From the NCBI RefSeq assembly GCF_017876155.1, contig NZ_JAGINP010000028.1, positions 1 through 64,000 of the forward strand: DNA of 64,000 bases, read 5' to 3'. Numbering within the stretch: the first letter of the stretch is position 1; each line of letters begins with the position of its first letter. Made by a program: the position numbers and the translations under genes. This document shows, one piece after another, positions 16,636 through 24,850 of this stretch. The notes beneath the pieces were generated by a model that ran no database searches, was not told where the DNA came from, and saw only the letters and a program-made list of their open reading frames with translations. The stretch comes from Azospirillum rugosum. Its GTDB lineage: Bacteria; Pseudomonadota; Alphaproteobacteria; Azospirillales; Azospirillaceae.

Positions 16636-18975
16636 CTACAGGAGCTTGTCGAGCGTGATCGGGAAGTCCCGCACCCGCCGGCCGGTGGCGTTGTAGATGG
16701 CGTTGGCGACGGCGGCGCCCGTTCCGGTGATGCCGATCTCGCCGATGCCGCGGGCGCCCATCGGGGCGTGCGGGTCCGGGATGTCGGTCCAGATCACGTC
16801 GATCTCCGGTACGTCCCGATGCACGGGCAGGTGATAGTCGGCGAGCGTCCGGTTCATGATCCGGCCCTTGCGCTCGTCGAACTGCGTCTCCTCCATCAGG
16901 GCCAGCCCAAGGCCCATGATGATGCCCCCGCGAAACTGGCTCGCCGCCGTCTTCGGGTTGAGGATGCGCCCGCAGTCGAAGGACCCCAGGAAGCGGCTGA
17001 CCCGCGTCTCGCCGGTGACCGCGTTGACGCGCACCTCGCAGAACATCGCGCCGTGGGAGTGCATCGACCAGTGCATGGTTTCCAGCGGCATCGGCGCGCT
17101 GCCCTCCGCGGCCAGTTCGCTGCGCCCGGCCCGCCCCAGGATCGAGGCGTAGCTCTCGAAGCGGCCGGGCTCGTCCAGCTTGCGCAGGCCGGCGTCGGCG
17201 CTCTCCACCTCCTCGGCGCGGAGGCCGGCGAGCGGTGAGTCGTTGCCGGCGAGCTTCAGCAGTTCGCCGACCAGCTCCTGGTGGGCCATCATCACCGAAA
17301 GCCCGACCGACGCCGTCTGCTGCGACCCGCCGGCGAGGATGACGCCGGGCAGCGAGGAGTCGCCGTAGCGGACGGTCACCGCCTCCAGCGGCAGGCCGAG
17401 CCGGTCCGCGGCGACCTGCGCCTGGGCGGTCGCGGTGCCCATGCCCATCTCGTGCGCCGCGACGTCGACGCGCGCGCGGCCATCGGCGTCCAGCGTGATG
17501 CGTGCGGCGCCGCCGGGCATGCGGTGATAGGGGTAGGTCGCGGTGGCGCACCCCATGCCGACCAGCCACTCGCCCTCCCGCCTTGCGCGGGGCGTCGGGC
17601 TGCGCCGGTCCCAGCCGAACCGCTCGGCGCCGGCCCGGTAGGCCGCCACGATGTTGCGGGAGGAGAAGGGGCGTCCGGAAATGGGATCCTTGTCCGGCTC
17701 GTTGCGGATCCGCAGCTCGATGGGATCCAGGCCCAGCTGCTCGGCCAACTCGTCCATTGCGCATTCCAGCGCGACGGTGCCGACCGCCTCGCCGGGCGCG
17801 CGCATGAAGGTGTTGGCGACCATGTCGAGGTAGCAGGTCTGCACCTCCAGCGCGATGGTCTCCGACGCGTAGGCGCTCTGGGTCGGCAGGATGAAGGGCT
17901 CCGGCATCGGGCTGTGGCGCGTCTTCGGCGTCACCCCGCGGTGGATGATCGCCGTCAGGCGCCCGTCCGCATCGGCGCCCAGCGCCACCCGCTGCTCGGT
18001 CGGGCTGCGGCCGCCGACGATGCGGTAGACGCCCTCCCGCGACAGGGCGATGCGGACCGGCCGCCCCGCCAGCCGCGCCGCCGCCGCCGCGAGGACCTGG
18101 TGCTGCCACAGCCCCTTGGCGCCGAAGCCGCCGCCGACGAAGGGGGAGGTGACGTGGACCTGGCTCTCCTCCAGGCCGAAGATCTGCGCCATCGACCATG
18201 CGGTGTGCGCGACCGCCTGCGTGGCGTCGTGGACGAACAGCTCGTCGCCCCGCCAGGCCAGCGTCGCGGCGTGCGGCTCGATGGCGTTGTGGTTGTGGCC
18301 CGGCGTGCGGTAGACGACCTCGACCTTGTGGGCGGCGGCGGCCAGGGCCGCGTCGGCGTCGCCGACCACGGCGCGCAGCGGCTCGCCCATGAAGGTCCCG
18401 ACCTCGCAGCCCCCAGCCGCTTGGGAGACCGTCGCCAGGGAGGTCGCCGCCGGTTCCTCCTCGTAGGCGATGCGGATCAGCGAGCGGGCGTGGTCGGCCT
18501 GCTCCTGCGTTTCGGCGAGCACCAGGGCCACCGGCTCGCCGTTCCAGCGCACCCGGTCGTCCTGCATGATCGGCGAATCGTCGCCCGCCGCCGCCTTGTC
18601 CCCGCTGAGGAAGCGCGGCGGCGGGTTGAGGCGCGGCGCGTTGCGGTGGGTCATCACCAGCACCACGCCGGGCGCCGCCTCGGCCGCGGCGGTGTCGATC
18701 GCGGCGATGCGCCCCTTTGCGATCGTGCTGTAGGCGAGTGCGGCGTAGGCCATGCCGTCCAGCGCGACCTCCGCTGCGAAGGGGGCCGCGCCCCGCACCT
18801 TCAGCGGACCGTCGACGCGGCTGACCGGCTTGCCGATGTGGCCGTGCTGGCGCCGGATCAACGGGTCGGGCCGCCCGCCCGGCATGAGGCTGTCGGGCGC
18901 CAGCTCTGCGGCCTTCTTCATCACCGCCTGCGCGACGCCCTGCACAGCTTCCTTGCCCTTATCAACGATGCTCAT
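16636..18975 (-). CDS. Xanthine dehydrogenase family molybdopterin-binding subunit (PaoC/YagR type)
   Basis: A 779-aa catalytic subunit of a molybdenum hydroxylase. Molybdopterin-binding segments include VGGGFGAKGLWQHQ, MRAPGEAVGTVALECAMDELA and the Gly-rich GGSQQTASVG. The C-terminal GARGIGEIGITGTGAA contains the Glu expected to act as base. The short N-terminal extension and overall order (2Fe-2S, FAD, Mo subunits) match PaoABC, an aldehyde oxidoreductase. It is translated from ATG 18975, overlapping the FAD subunit stop by 4 nt. The substrate could be an aromatic aldehyde or an N-heterocycle. It is not of the NicB type, which carries fused or adjacent cytochromes. Confidence 0.92.
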   Translation of the reverse strand: MSIVDKGKEAVQGVAQAVMKKAAELAPDSLMPGGRPDPLIRRQHGHIGKPVSRVDGPLKVRGAAPFAAEVALDGMAYAALAYSTIAKGRIAAIDTAAAEAAPGVVLVMTHRNAPRLNPPPRFLSGDKAAAGDDSPIMQDDRVRWNGEPVALVLAETQEQADHARSLIRIAYEEEPAATSLATVSQAAGGCEVGTFMGEPLRAVVGDADAALAAAAHKVEVVYRTPGHNHNAIEPHAATLAWRGDELFVHDATQAVAHTAWSMAQIFGLEESQVHVTSPFVGGGFGAKGLWQHQVLAAAAARLAGRPVRIALSREGVYRIVGGRSPTEQRVALGADADGRLTAIIHRGVTPKTRHSPMPEPFILPTQSAYASETIALEVQTCYLDMVANTFMRAPGEAVGTVALECAMDELAEQLGLDPIELRIRNEPDKDPISGRPFSSRNIVAAYRAGAERFGWDRRSPTPRARREGEWLVGMGCATATYPYHRMPGGAARITLDADGRARVDVAAHEMGMGTATAQAQVAADRLGLPLEAVTVRYGDSSLPGVILAGGSQQTASVGLSVMMAHQELVGELLKLAGNDSPLAGLRAEEVESADAGLRKLDEPGRFESYASILGRAGRSELAAEGSAPMPLETMHWSMHSHGAMFCEVRVNAVTGETRVSRFLGSFDCGRILNPKTAASQFRGGIIMGLGLALMEETQFDERKGRIMNRTLADYHLPVHRDVPEIDVIWTDIPDPHAPMGARGIGEIGITGTGAAVANAIYNATGRRVRDFPITLDKLL

Positions 18976-19970
18976 GCCCCGCCTCCCGTCACCTCAACCC
19001 CCGCCAACTCGCCGAGCACGGCGACGATCGTGCGCTGCGCCAGCTCGACCTTGAAGGTGTTGTCCCGCAGCGGCTCGGCCGCGGCGAGTTCCGCCGCCGC
19101 CGCCACGCGGAAGGCGGCCTCGGTCGCGGGCTGGCCGCGCAGCGCCTGCTCCGCCTTCGACGCGCGCCAGGGCTTGTGTGCGACGCCGCCCAGCGCCAGC
19201 CGCACGTCCGTCACGGTCCCATTCTCGACGGACAACGCCGCGGCGACCGAGACCAGGGCGAAGGCGTAGCTCGACCGGTCGCGGACCTTCCGGTAGGTGG
19301 AGCGTTCCGCGAGCGCGAGGGGCGGCAGTTCCACGGCCGTGATCAGGTCGCCGGGCAGCAGCACCGTGTCCAGGTCCGGCGCATCGCCGGGAAGCCGGTG
19401 CAGGTCGGCGAAGGGCAGCCGGCGTTCGCCGTCAGCGCTGCTCACATGCACGGTCGCGTCCAGGGCGGCCAGCGCCACGCACATGTCGGACGGGTGGGTC
19501 GCGACGCAGGACGGCGAGGCCCCGAGGATCGCGTGCATGCGGTTGAAGCCGTCGATGGCGTCGCAGCCCCGGCCCGGCTGCCGCTTGTTGCAGCGCGATC
19601 CCGCCCGGTCGTAGAAATAGGCGCAGCGCGTGCGCTGGAGGATGTTGCCCGCCACCGTCGCCATGTTGCGGATCTGCGGGGAGGCGCCGGCGACGATCGC
19701 GCGCGCCAGCATCGGGTAGCGGCGGCGGACCAGCCCATGCTCCGCCAGCGCCGTGTTGCGCACGGCGGCGCCGATCAGCAGCCCGCCGCCGTCGGTCTCG
19801 GTGATCCCGGCCGACAGGCCGGTGACGTCCACGAGCGTCCCCGGTCGCTCGATGGTTTCGCGCATCAAGTCGACCAGGTTGGTGCCGCCGCCGAGATACT
19901 TGGCGTCGGCGCCGGAGTGCCGAACCGCCGCGTCCGCGTCGGCCGCCCGCACATAGCTGAAGGGTGTCAT
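18972..19970 (-). CDS. Xanthine dehydrogenase family FAD-binding subunit (PaoB/YagS type, extra Fe-S cysteines)
   Basis: A 332-aa FAD subunit. FAD contacts are YLGGGTNLVDLM (25-36) and the IRNMATVAGNILQRTRC segment. Cys116, Cys127 and Cys136 (in RCAYFYDRAGSRCNKRQPGRGC split over 115-136) correspond to the insertion that binds an additional [4Fe-4S] cluster in E. coli PaoB. This marks the PaoB/YagS branch rather than ordinary CoxM. It overlaps both the 2Fe-2S subunit and the Mo subunit genes by 4 nt. Confidence 0.92.
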   Translation of the reverse strand: MTPFSYVRAADADAAVRHSGADAKYLGGGTNLVDLMRETIERPGTLVDVTGLSAGITETDGGGLLIGAAVRNTALAEHGLVRRRYPMLARAIVAGASPQIRNMATVAGNILQRTRCAYFYDRAGSRCNKRQPGRGCDAIDGFNRMHAILGASPSCVATHPSDMCVALAALDATVHVSSADGERRLPFADLHRLPGDAPDLDTVLLPGDLITAVELPPLALAERSTYRKVRDRSSYAFALVSVAAALSVENGTVTDVRLALGGVAHKPWRASKAEQALRGQPATEAAFRVAAAAELAAAEPLRDNTFKVELAQRTIVAVLGELAGVEVTGGGA

Positions 19971-20488
19971 TCCGCGGCCTCCCGGTGGGTCTCCGCCCCG
20001 TAGGTCTCAGCGATCGCGTCCATGATGCCGTTGTGCGCGCCGCAGCGGCACAGGTTGCCGCTCATCCGCTCGCGCAGCTCGTCCCGGCTGCACGGAATCG
20101 CGGTCGCGGCGAGGTCGGCGGTGACGTGGCTGGGCACCCCGCGCCGCAACTCCTCGATCATGCCGACGGCCGAACAGATCTGGCCGGGCGTGCAATAGCC
20201 GCACTGGAAGCCGTCATGCTCGATGAAGGCTTGCTGAAGCGGGTGCAGCGCGCCCTCGTCGCCCAAGCCCTCGATCGTGGTGACGGAACGCCCCTCATAC
20301 TGCACGGCGAGCGCAAGGCAGGAGAGGATGCGCTGGCCGTCCACCAGCACCGTGCAGGCCCCGCAGGCCCCCTGGTCGCAGCCCTTCTTGGTGCCGGACA
20401 GATGGAGCCCTTCCCGAAGCAGGTCGAGCAGGGACACGCGCGGATCATCCGGCAACTCCACGTCGGTCCCATTCACGATGACGCCCAT
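19967..20488 (-). CDS. (2Fe-2S)-binding subunit of molybdenum hydroxylase (PaoA/YagT type)
   Basis: A 173-aa two-cluster subunit. The plant-type ferredoxin cluster cysteines are 37, 42, 45 and 57 (GCDQGACGACTVLVDG); the second cluster uses Cys96, 99, 147 and 149 (CGYCTPGQ and CRC). ATG 20488 is preceded by GGAGGGGAGG, a strong ribosome binding site. E. coli PaoA has a Tat signal that exports the complex; none is visible here, nor in the in-frame sequence upstream, so this complex is probably cytoplasmic. It is the first gene of a three-gene minus-strand operon. Confidence 0.92.
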   Translation of the reverse strand: MGVIVNGTDVELPDDPRVSLLDLLREGLHLSGTKKGCDQGACGACTVLVDGQRILSCLALAVQYEGRSVTTIEGLGDEGALHPLQQAFIEHDGFQCGYCTPGQICSAVGMIEELRRGVPSHVTADLAATAIPCSRDELRERMSGNLCRCGAHNGIMDAIAETYGAETHREAAE

Positions 20489-20774
20489 CCGTTCCTCCCC
20501 TCCAGCCGGTGGCGGCCGATACCGACCGGCCGCCGTCTGGACGGGGTAACACCCGATCGCCGCCTTCGTGCCCGGTACGGGACCCTCTGTAACGGCGTTG
20601 TGATCTCCGCGCGCTTCGCCCGGAACCATCCTTGTGCGTCCGCATTATGAGTCTTGAACACTAATTCGCGCGTGCTTGGGCACGCCGGTTCCTTCGAATT
20701 CGCGTTTGGGCTTCGGCGGAAGCGGCGCACCCGGTGCGTTGACGCAGGGCCCCGTCGCGCAAGGAGACAACGCT

Positions 20775-21227
20775 GTGGCTGCCGTCATCGATGAAAGACC
20801 GCATTACAGGCCGGATCATCGGCCGGTAAGGAGCATCCATCCCTTGCACGCGGTGCTGCTCGCCGCCACCATCCCCCTGTTCCTGGGTGGCCTGCTCAGC
20901 GACATCGCCTACTATTCGAACTACGATGTCCAGTGGAACAACTTTGCCGCCTGGCTGATCGCGGGCGGCATGGTCTTCACCGGGCTCGCGCTTCTGTCGT
21001 CGCTCATCGACCTGTTCCGCGCCCGCGGGCGCCGGAAGCAGGCGCTTTTCACCGTCGTCCTGCTGCTCGTCACCTTCGCGCTCGGCCTCGTCAACTCGTT
21101 CGTGCACGTGCGGGACGCCTACGGAACCATGCCGGACGGCCTGATCCTGTCGGCGGTCGTCACCGTGGCCGCCATCCTGGCGACCTGGGTCGGCTTCTCC
21201 AGCCTTCGCACGGGAGTGACGCCATGA
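20775..21227 (+). CDS. DUF2231 family integral membrane protein
   Basis: A 150-aa membrane protein with about four transmembrane helices (starting LLAATIPLFLGGLLSDIAYY, then the AAWLIAGGMVFTGLALL, FTVVLLLVTFALGLVNSF and ILSAVVTVAAILATWVG segments). The SIHPLHAVLLAATIP motif is characteristic of DUF2231. GTG 20775 is chosen because AAGGAGA lies 8 nt upstream; longer in-frame starts give a sequence without membrane character. Its stop overlaps the start of the PQQ-type dehydrogenase gene, a pairing seen in other proteobacteria where this membrane protein accompanies a periplasmic dehydrogenase. Function is unknown; an electron-transfer or anchoring partner is possible. Confidence 0.82.
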   Translation: MAAVIDERPHYRPDHRPVRSIHPLHAVLLAATIPLFLGGLLSDIAYYSNYDVQWNNFAAWLIAGGMVFTGLALLSSLIDLFRARGRRKQALFTVVLLLVTFALGLVNSFVHVRDAYGTMPDGLILSAVVTVAAILATWVGFSSLRTGVTP

Positions 21228-22588
21228 ACCGGTCCAGCCTGCTGGCCGCCGCAGCGCTTGCAAGCCTGCTGACCGCCTGCGATAACAGCGATCCGGGCAG
21301 CGATCCGGGCAGCGATCCGGGTCCGTCGGCGTACGGCGCCAACCCGCAGCTGCCGGAGCAGGAGCACGGGCTGCTTCCCAGCATGAAGATCGCCGAACCC
21401 GCGCAATGGGGCGGCAAGAAGCCGACCGTGCCGGACGGCTTCACCGTCACGGCCATCGCCACCGACCTCGGCATCCCGCGCCAGACCCTCGTCCTGCCCA
21501 ACGGCGACATCCTGGTCGCCGAGGGGAGGGGCGGCGGGGCACCGCCGCTGCGGCCGAAGGACTTCATCGCCGGCATCATCAAGGCCAAGGGGACGACGTC
21601 GGTCAAGAGCGGCAACCGCCTGACCCTGCTGCGGGACAAGGACGGCGACGGCGTGTACGAGGAACGCACCGTCTTCGCCGACAAGCTCAACGCCCCCTAC
21701 GGGCTGGCCCTGGTGAACGACCAGCTCTACGTCGCGAACCAGGACGCGCTGGTGCGCTTCTCCTACCACGAGGGGCAGACCCGCGCCGACGGGCCGCCGG
21801 TCAAGGTCACCGACCTGCCGTCCTACATCAACCACCACTGGACCAAGTCGCTGGCCGCCAGCGCGGACGGGCGCTTCCTCTACGTCGGCATCGGCTCCAA
21901 CAGCAACATCACGGAACGCGGCATGCCCGCGGAGGCGGACCGGGCGATGATCTGGGAGATCGATGCCCAGACCGGCGCGCACCGGCCCTACGCCACCGGC
22001 ATCCGCAACCCCACCGCGCTTGCCATCCAGCCGGGGACGGGCAAGCTGTGGGCAGTGGTGAACGAGCGCGACGAACTCGGGCCCAACCTCGTTCCCGACT
22101 ATCTCACGTCGGTCCGCGACGGCGCCTTCTACGGTTGGCCCTACAGCTATTGGGGCCAGAACGTCGATCCACGCGTCCAGCCGCAGGATCCGCAGAAGGT
22201 CGCCTCGGCGATCCAGCCGGACTACAGCCTGGGCGCGCACGTCGCCGCACTCGGCGTGGCCTTCTCCGTACCGGCGATGGGCGGGCGCTTCGCCGACGGC
22301 GTGTTCGTCGGGGAGCATGGCAGCTGGAACCGGAACGTGCCCAGCGGCTACAAGGTGGTCTTCGTCCCCTTCCGCGACGGCGCCCCCGCCGGTCCCCCGG
22401 TCGACGTCGTGACCGGATTCCGCGGCGACGACGGCAAGACCTACGGCCGGCCCGTCGGCGTCACCGTCGACCCGAAGGGTGCCCTGATCGTCGCCGACGA
22501 CCTCTCGAACACGATCTGGCGCGTCACGTCCAACAACCGAACGCCCACCGCCGAAGCGCCCTCGCGCCCGGACACGGCAAAGCCTTAA
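21224..22588 (+). CDS. PQQ-type sugar (L-sorbosone-like) dehydrogenase lipoprotein
   Basis: A 454-aa secreted beta-propeller dehydrogenase of the soluble glucose/L-sorbosone dehydrogenase family. The N-terminus is a lipoprotein signal with lipobox LTAC (cysteine near residue 19), so it should be anchored facing the periplasm. Conserved propeller segments are LNAPYGLALVNDQLYVAN, TGIRNPTALAIQPGTGKLW, GWPYSYWGQN and VGEHGSWNRNVPSGYKVVFV. After the lipobox a short linker has three copies of an imperfect SDPG unit encoded by a 12-bp tandem repeat. It is translationally coupled to the DUF2231 gene. Sugar specificity and PQQ dependence are inferred from the family. Confidence 0.88.
   Translation: MNRSSLLAAAALASLLTACDNSDPGSDPGSDPGPSAYGANPQLPEQEHGLLPSMKIAEPAQWGGKKPTVPDGFTVTAIATDLGIPRQTLVLPNGDILVAEGRGGGAPPLRPKDFIAGIIKAKGTTSVKSGNRLTLLRDKDGDGVYEERTVFADKLNAPYGLALVNDQLYVANQDALVRFSYHEGQTRADGPPVKVTDLPSYINHHWTKSLAASADGRFLYVGIGSNSNITERGMPAEADRAMIWEIDAQTGAHRPYATGIRNPTALAIQPGTGKLWAVVNERDELGPNLVPDYLTSVRDGAFYGWPYSYWGQNVDPRVQPQDPQKVASAIQPDYSLGAHVAALGVAFSVPAMGGRFADGVFVGEHGSWNRNVPSGYKVVFVPFRDGAPAGPPVDVVTGFRGDDGKTYGRPVGVTVDPKGALIVADDLSNTIWRVTSNNRTPTAEAPSRPDTAKP
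21286..21321 (+). repeat. Tandem repeat, 3 x 12 bp, within the dehydrogenase linker
   Basis: Three consecutive perfect copies of CAGCGATCCGGG encode the SDPG-rich linker directly after the lipobox cysteine. Copy number could vary between strains without shifting the frame, changing only tether length. Confidence 0.9.
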
Positions 22589-22615
22589 GGACGGCCGGAC
22601 CGGCCGGCCGCCGCC

Positions 22616-24850
22616 TCAGCGGATCTCCACCGTCGCGCTGTCGCTGCGCCCGTCGGCGTCCAGCACGGTGATCCGCACGGTGCCGGCCCCGCCCGGCGTC
22701 CAGTCGATGTCGCGGCGGATCGGCGTCACCGCGACGCGCCGCCCGTCAACCAGCCAGGACAGCGGCCGGCGCCCGCCCGTGGCGGTCAGGGTCAGCGCGT
22801 CGGCCTGCCCGTCCGGGCCCAGCGCCTCCAGCACCATGTCGTTGGACGGGAAAACGAGGCGCGGCGGGTCGGGCTGGCGCGGCCCGGCGGCCAGGGCCGG
22901 CTCCCCGGCGTTCAGGCGGCGGAGCAGCGCCGGCGGCGCGGTCCCGGCGGGGAGCGGCCCGGCCGGCCGGCCGCGGTCGCGCGGCAGCAGGTCGTAGACG
23001 CGGTAGAGCAGGGGGGCCGCCGTGTTGCGGCCATAGCGGTCGGGGCTGGGCGTGCCGTCCGGTCGCCCGACCCAGACGCCGACGGTGAAGCGCTCTGTCA
23101 CGCCGAAGGCCCAGGCGTCGCGGAAGCCGTAGCTGGTCCCCGTCTTCAGCGCGATGGGGCCGAGCGCCTGCTGCCCCTGGTCCTGCACCACCCCGGTGGG
23201 CGGCGGCGCCCCCTCCAGGATGGCGCGCACCTGCTGCGCGGCGGCGGGGGACAGCAGCCGGTTCGAGGCACCCTCGGGCGCGGTGGGATCGGCGCGCAGC
23301 GGCGCCACCATGCCGTCGCGCGCCAGCCCGGCGTAGAGCGCCGCCATGTCCAGCAGGCTGATCGAGGCGCCGCCCAGCGCCACGGGCAGGCCCGGCTCCG
23401 CCGTGCCCGGTGGCATCACCAGCGTGGCGCCGGCCCGCCGCAGGGCCTCGGTGAAGCGCATCGGCCCGACGCGGTCCAGCACCAGCACCGCCGGCACGTT
23501 CAGGGAGCGCTGCAACGCCTCCGCAATGGTCAGGTCGCCGCTGAAGCCGCGGTCGAAGTTGCGCGGGGCGTAGGCGCCGAAGCGGGTGGACACGTCGGCC
23601 ACCTGGGTCAGCGGGTGGATCAGCCCCTCGTCGAAGCCCAGACCGTAGATGAAGGGCTTCAGCGCCGACCCCGGCGAGCGCACCGCCCGCACCATGTCGA
23701 TCGGCCCCTGCCGCCGCTCGTCCAGGAAATCCGGGCTGCCGACCCAGGTGAGGACGCTGCGCGTCCGGTTGTCCACCACCAGCACGGCGAGGCCGGCGCG
23801 CTCGTGCAGGGTCTCGGCCTCGCGCCGCGTCATCGCCTCGACGGCGCGTTGCAGGACCCCGTCGAGCGTGCTCGCCACCACCGCCTGGCCGGGATGGGCG
23901 CCGCGCAGCGCGTCGGCCAGATGGGGGGCGGAGGCGGGCAGGGGAAGCTTGGCGGCGGGCACCGGATCCTGCTTCGCCTCCGCCGCCGCGCGCGGCGACA
24001 GGGCCCCGGCCAGCACCGCGCGGTCCAGCACCTTGTCGCGCGCCGCCCGCGCCCGCTCCGCCGCCCGGTCCGGCCGCAGCAGGGACGGCGCCTGCGGCAG
24101 GGCGACCAGCAGGGCGGCCTCGGCCGGGGGCAGCTCCGTCGGCGGCTTGCCGAACAGGGTCAGGGAGGCGGCGCGGATCCCCTCCACATTGCCGCCATAG
24201 GGGGCCAGCGTCAGGTACATGCCCAGGATGGCCCGCTTGTCGTAGCGCCATTCCAGCTGCGCCGCCCGCGCCATCTCGATCAGCTTGGACCTCAGCGTGC
24301 GCGGCCGCGGCTCCAGCAGGCGGGCCACCTGCATGGTCAGGGTCGACGCGCCGGAAACCACGCGCCCCGCCGTCAGGTTCTGCCCCGCCGCCCGCAGCAC
24401 GGCCAGCGGGTCGACACCGGGATGGTTGGCGAAGCGCCGGTCCTCGTAGGCCAGCAGCAGATCGACAAAGGCCGGCGCCACCTGGTCCGCCGTCGCGGGC
24501 AGGCGCCAAGCCCCGGCCTTGTTGGTGAAGACGCGCAGCGGCTCGCCCGCCCGGTCGGTGACGGTGACCGACAGATCCTGCAACCGCTGCAACGGCGGTG
24601 GAAACAGCGCGTCGAGGGCGAGGAGGGCGGCGGCGAGGGTGCCCGTAGCAAGGATCGCAACCAAAAAGCCCCTCGCCCCTTGGGGGAGAGGGGTTGGGGT
24701 GAGGGGTACGTTACGGGCGGCAGCCCGGAAAAAATCCCGTATTGCAGCCGATTTCGATGCATCCGGCCGGCTTGCGCCGGCGCCACCCTCACCCCAACCC
24801 CTCTCCCCTCGAGGGAGAGGGGCTTTTTGCGGCGTTTCCTTTCCCATCAC
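22616..24850 (-). CDS. pbpC: Penicillin-binding protein 1C (PbpC)
   Basis: A bifunctional peptidoglycan synthase. The order is one N-terminal membrane helix, a glycosyltransferase domain (LLAYEDRRFANHPGVDPLAV, then GASTLTMQVARLLEPR and KLIEMARAAQLE), a transpeptidase domain with SxxK motif SALK (GSALKPFIYG) and KTG motif (ALKTGTSYGFRDAWA), and a C-terminal BiPBP_C domain. It overlaps the alpha-2-macroglobulin gene by 4 nt (GTGA), the classical pairing with yfhM. As drawn, from GTG 24850, the first 60 residues are odd: they are largely translated from two inverted copies of a palindromic repeat. A TTG at 24664, just after the inner repeat, would give a shorter N-terminus starting at the membrane helix (VAILATGTLAAALLALDALF). 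I cannot tell which start is used. Confidence 0.9.
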   Translation of the reverse strand: MMGKETPQKAPLPRGERGWGEGGAGASRPDASKSAAIRDFFRAAARNVPLTPTPLPQGARGFLVAILATGTLAAALLALDALFPPPLQRLQDLSVTVTDRAGEPLRVFTNKAGAWRLPATADQVAPAFVDLLLAYEDRRFANHPGVDPLAVLRAAGQNLTAGRVVSGASTLTMQVARLLEPRPRTLRSKLIEMARAAQLEWRYDKRAILGMYLTLAPYGGNVEGIRAASLTLFGKPPTELPPAEAALLVALPQAPSLLRPDRAAERARAARDKVLDRAVLAGALSPRAAAEAKQDPVPAAKLPLPASAPHLADALRGAHPGQAVVASTLDGVLQRAVEAMTRREAETLHERAGLAVLVVDNRTRSVLTWVGSPDFLDERRQGPIDMVRAVRSPGSALKPFIYGLGFDEGLIHPLTQVADVSTRFGAYAPRNFDRGFSGDLTIAEALQRSLNVPAVLVLDRVGPMRFTEALRRAGATLVMPPGTAEPGLPVALGGASISLLDMAALYAGLARDGMVAPLRADPTAPEGASNRLLSPAAAQQVRAILEGAPPPTGVVQDQGQQALGPIALKTGTSYGFRDAWAFGVTERFTVGVWVGRPDGTPSPDRYGRNTAAPLLYRVYDLLPRDRGRPAGPLPAGTAPPALLRRLNAGEPALAAGPRQPDPPRLVFPSNDMVLEALGPDGQADALTLTATGGRRPLSWLVDGRRVAVTPIRRDIDWTPGGAGTVRITVLDADGRSDSATVEIR
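24664..24705. repeat. GC-rich palindromic repeat, copy inside pbpC (inner)
   Basis: The stem CCCCTCGCCCC/GGGGGAGAGGGG is followed by TTGGGGTGAGGG. It is the inverse-oriented partner of the copy at 24784-24828 and is translated in pbpC as a PLTPTPLPQGARG segment. The same element family occurs at 31447-31560 and, more diverged, at 59256-59359. Confidence 0.88.
24784..24828. repeat. GC-rich palindromic repeat, copy inside pbpC (outer)
   Basis: The inverse copy of the element at 24664-24705: CACCCTCACCCCAACCCC, then CTCTCCCCTCGAGGGAGAG and GGCTTTTT. It is translated in pbpC as LPRGERGWGEGG, close to the proposed GTG start. Confidence 0.88.

Noticed and set aside
16636..20488. Molybdenum hydroxylase as the missing nicotinate dehydrogenase NicAB
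   Set aside because: It has three subunits with an FAD subunit of the PaoB type and no cytochrome domain, and it lies 23 kb from the nic genes on a separate transcript.
20669..20685. Hairpin GCGTGC-TTGG-GCACGC in the divergent region before the DUF2231 gene
   Set aside because: A short stem without T-run or conserved partner; chance occurrence in GC-rich DNA cannot be excluded.
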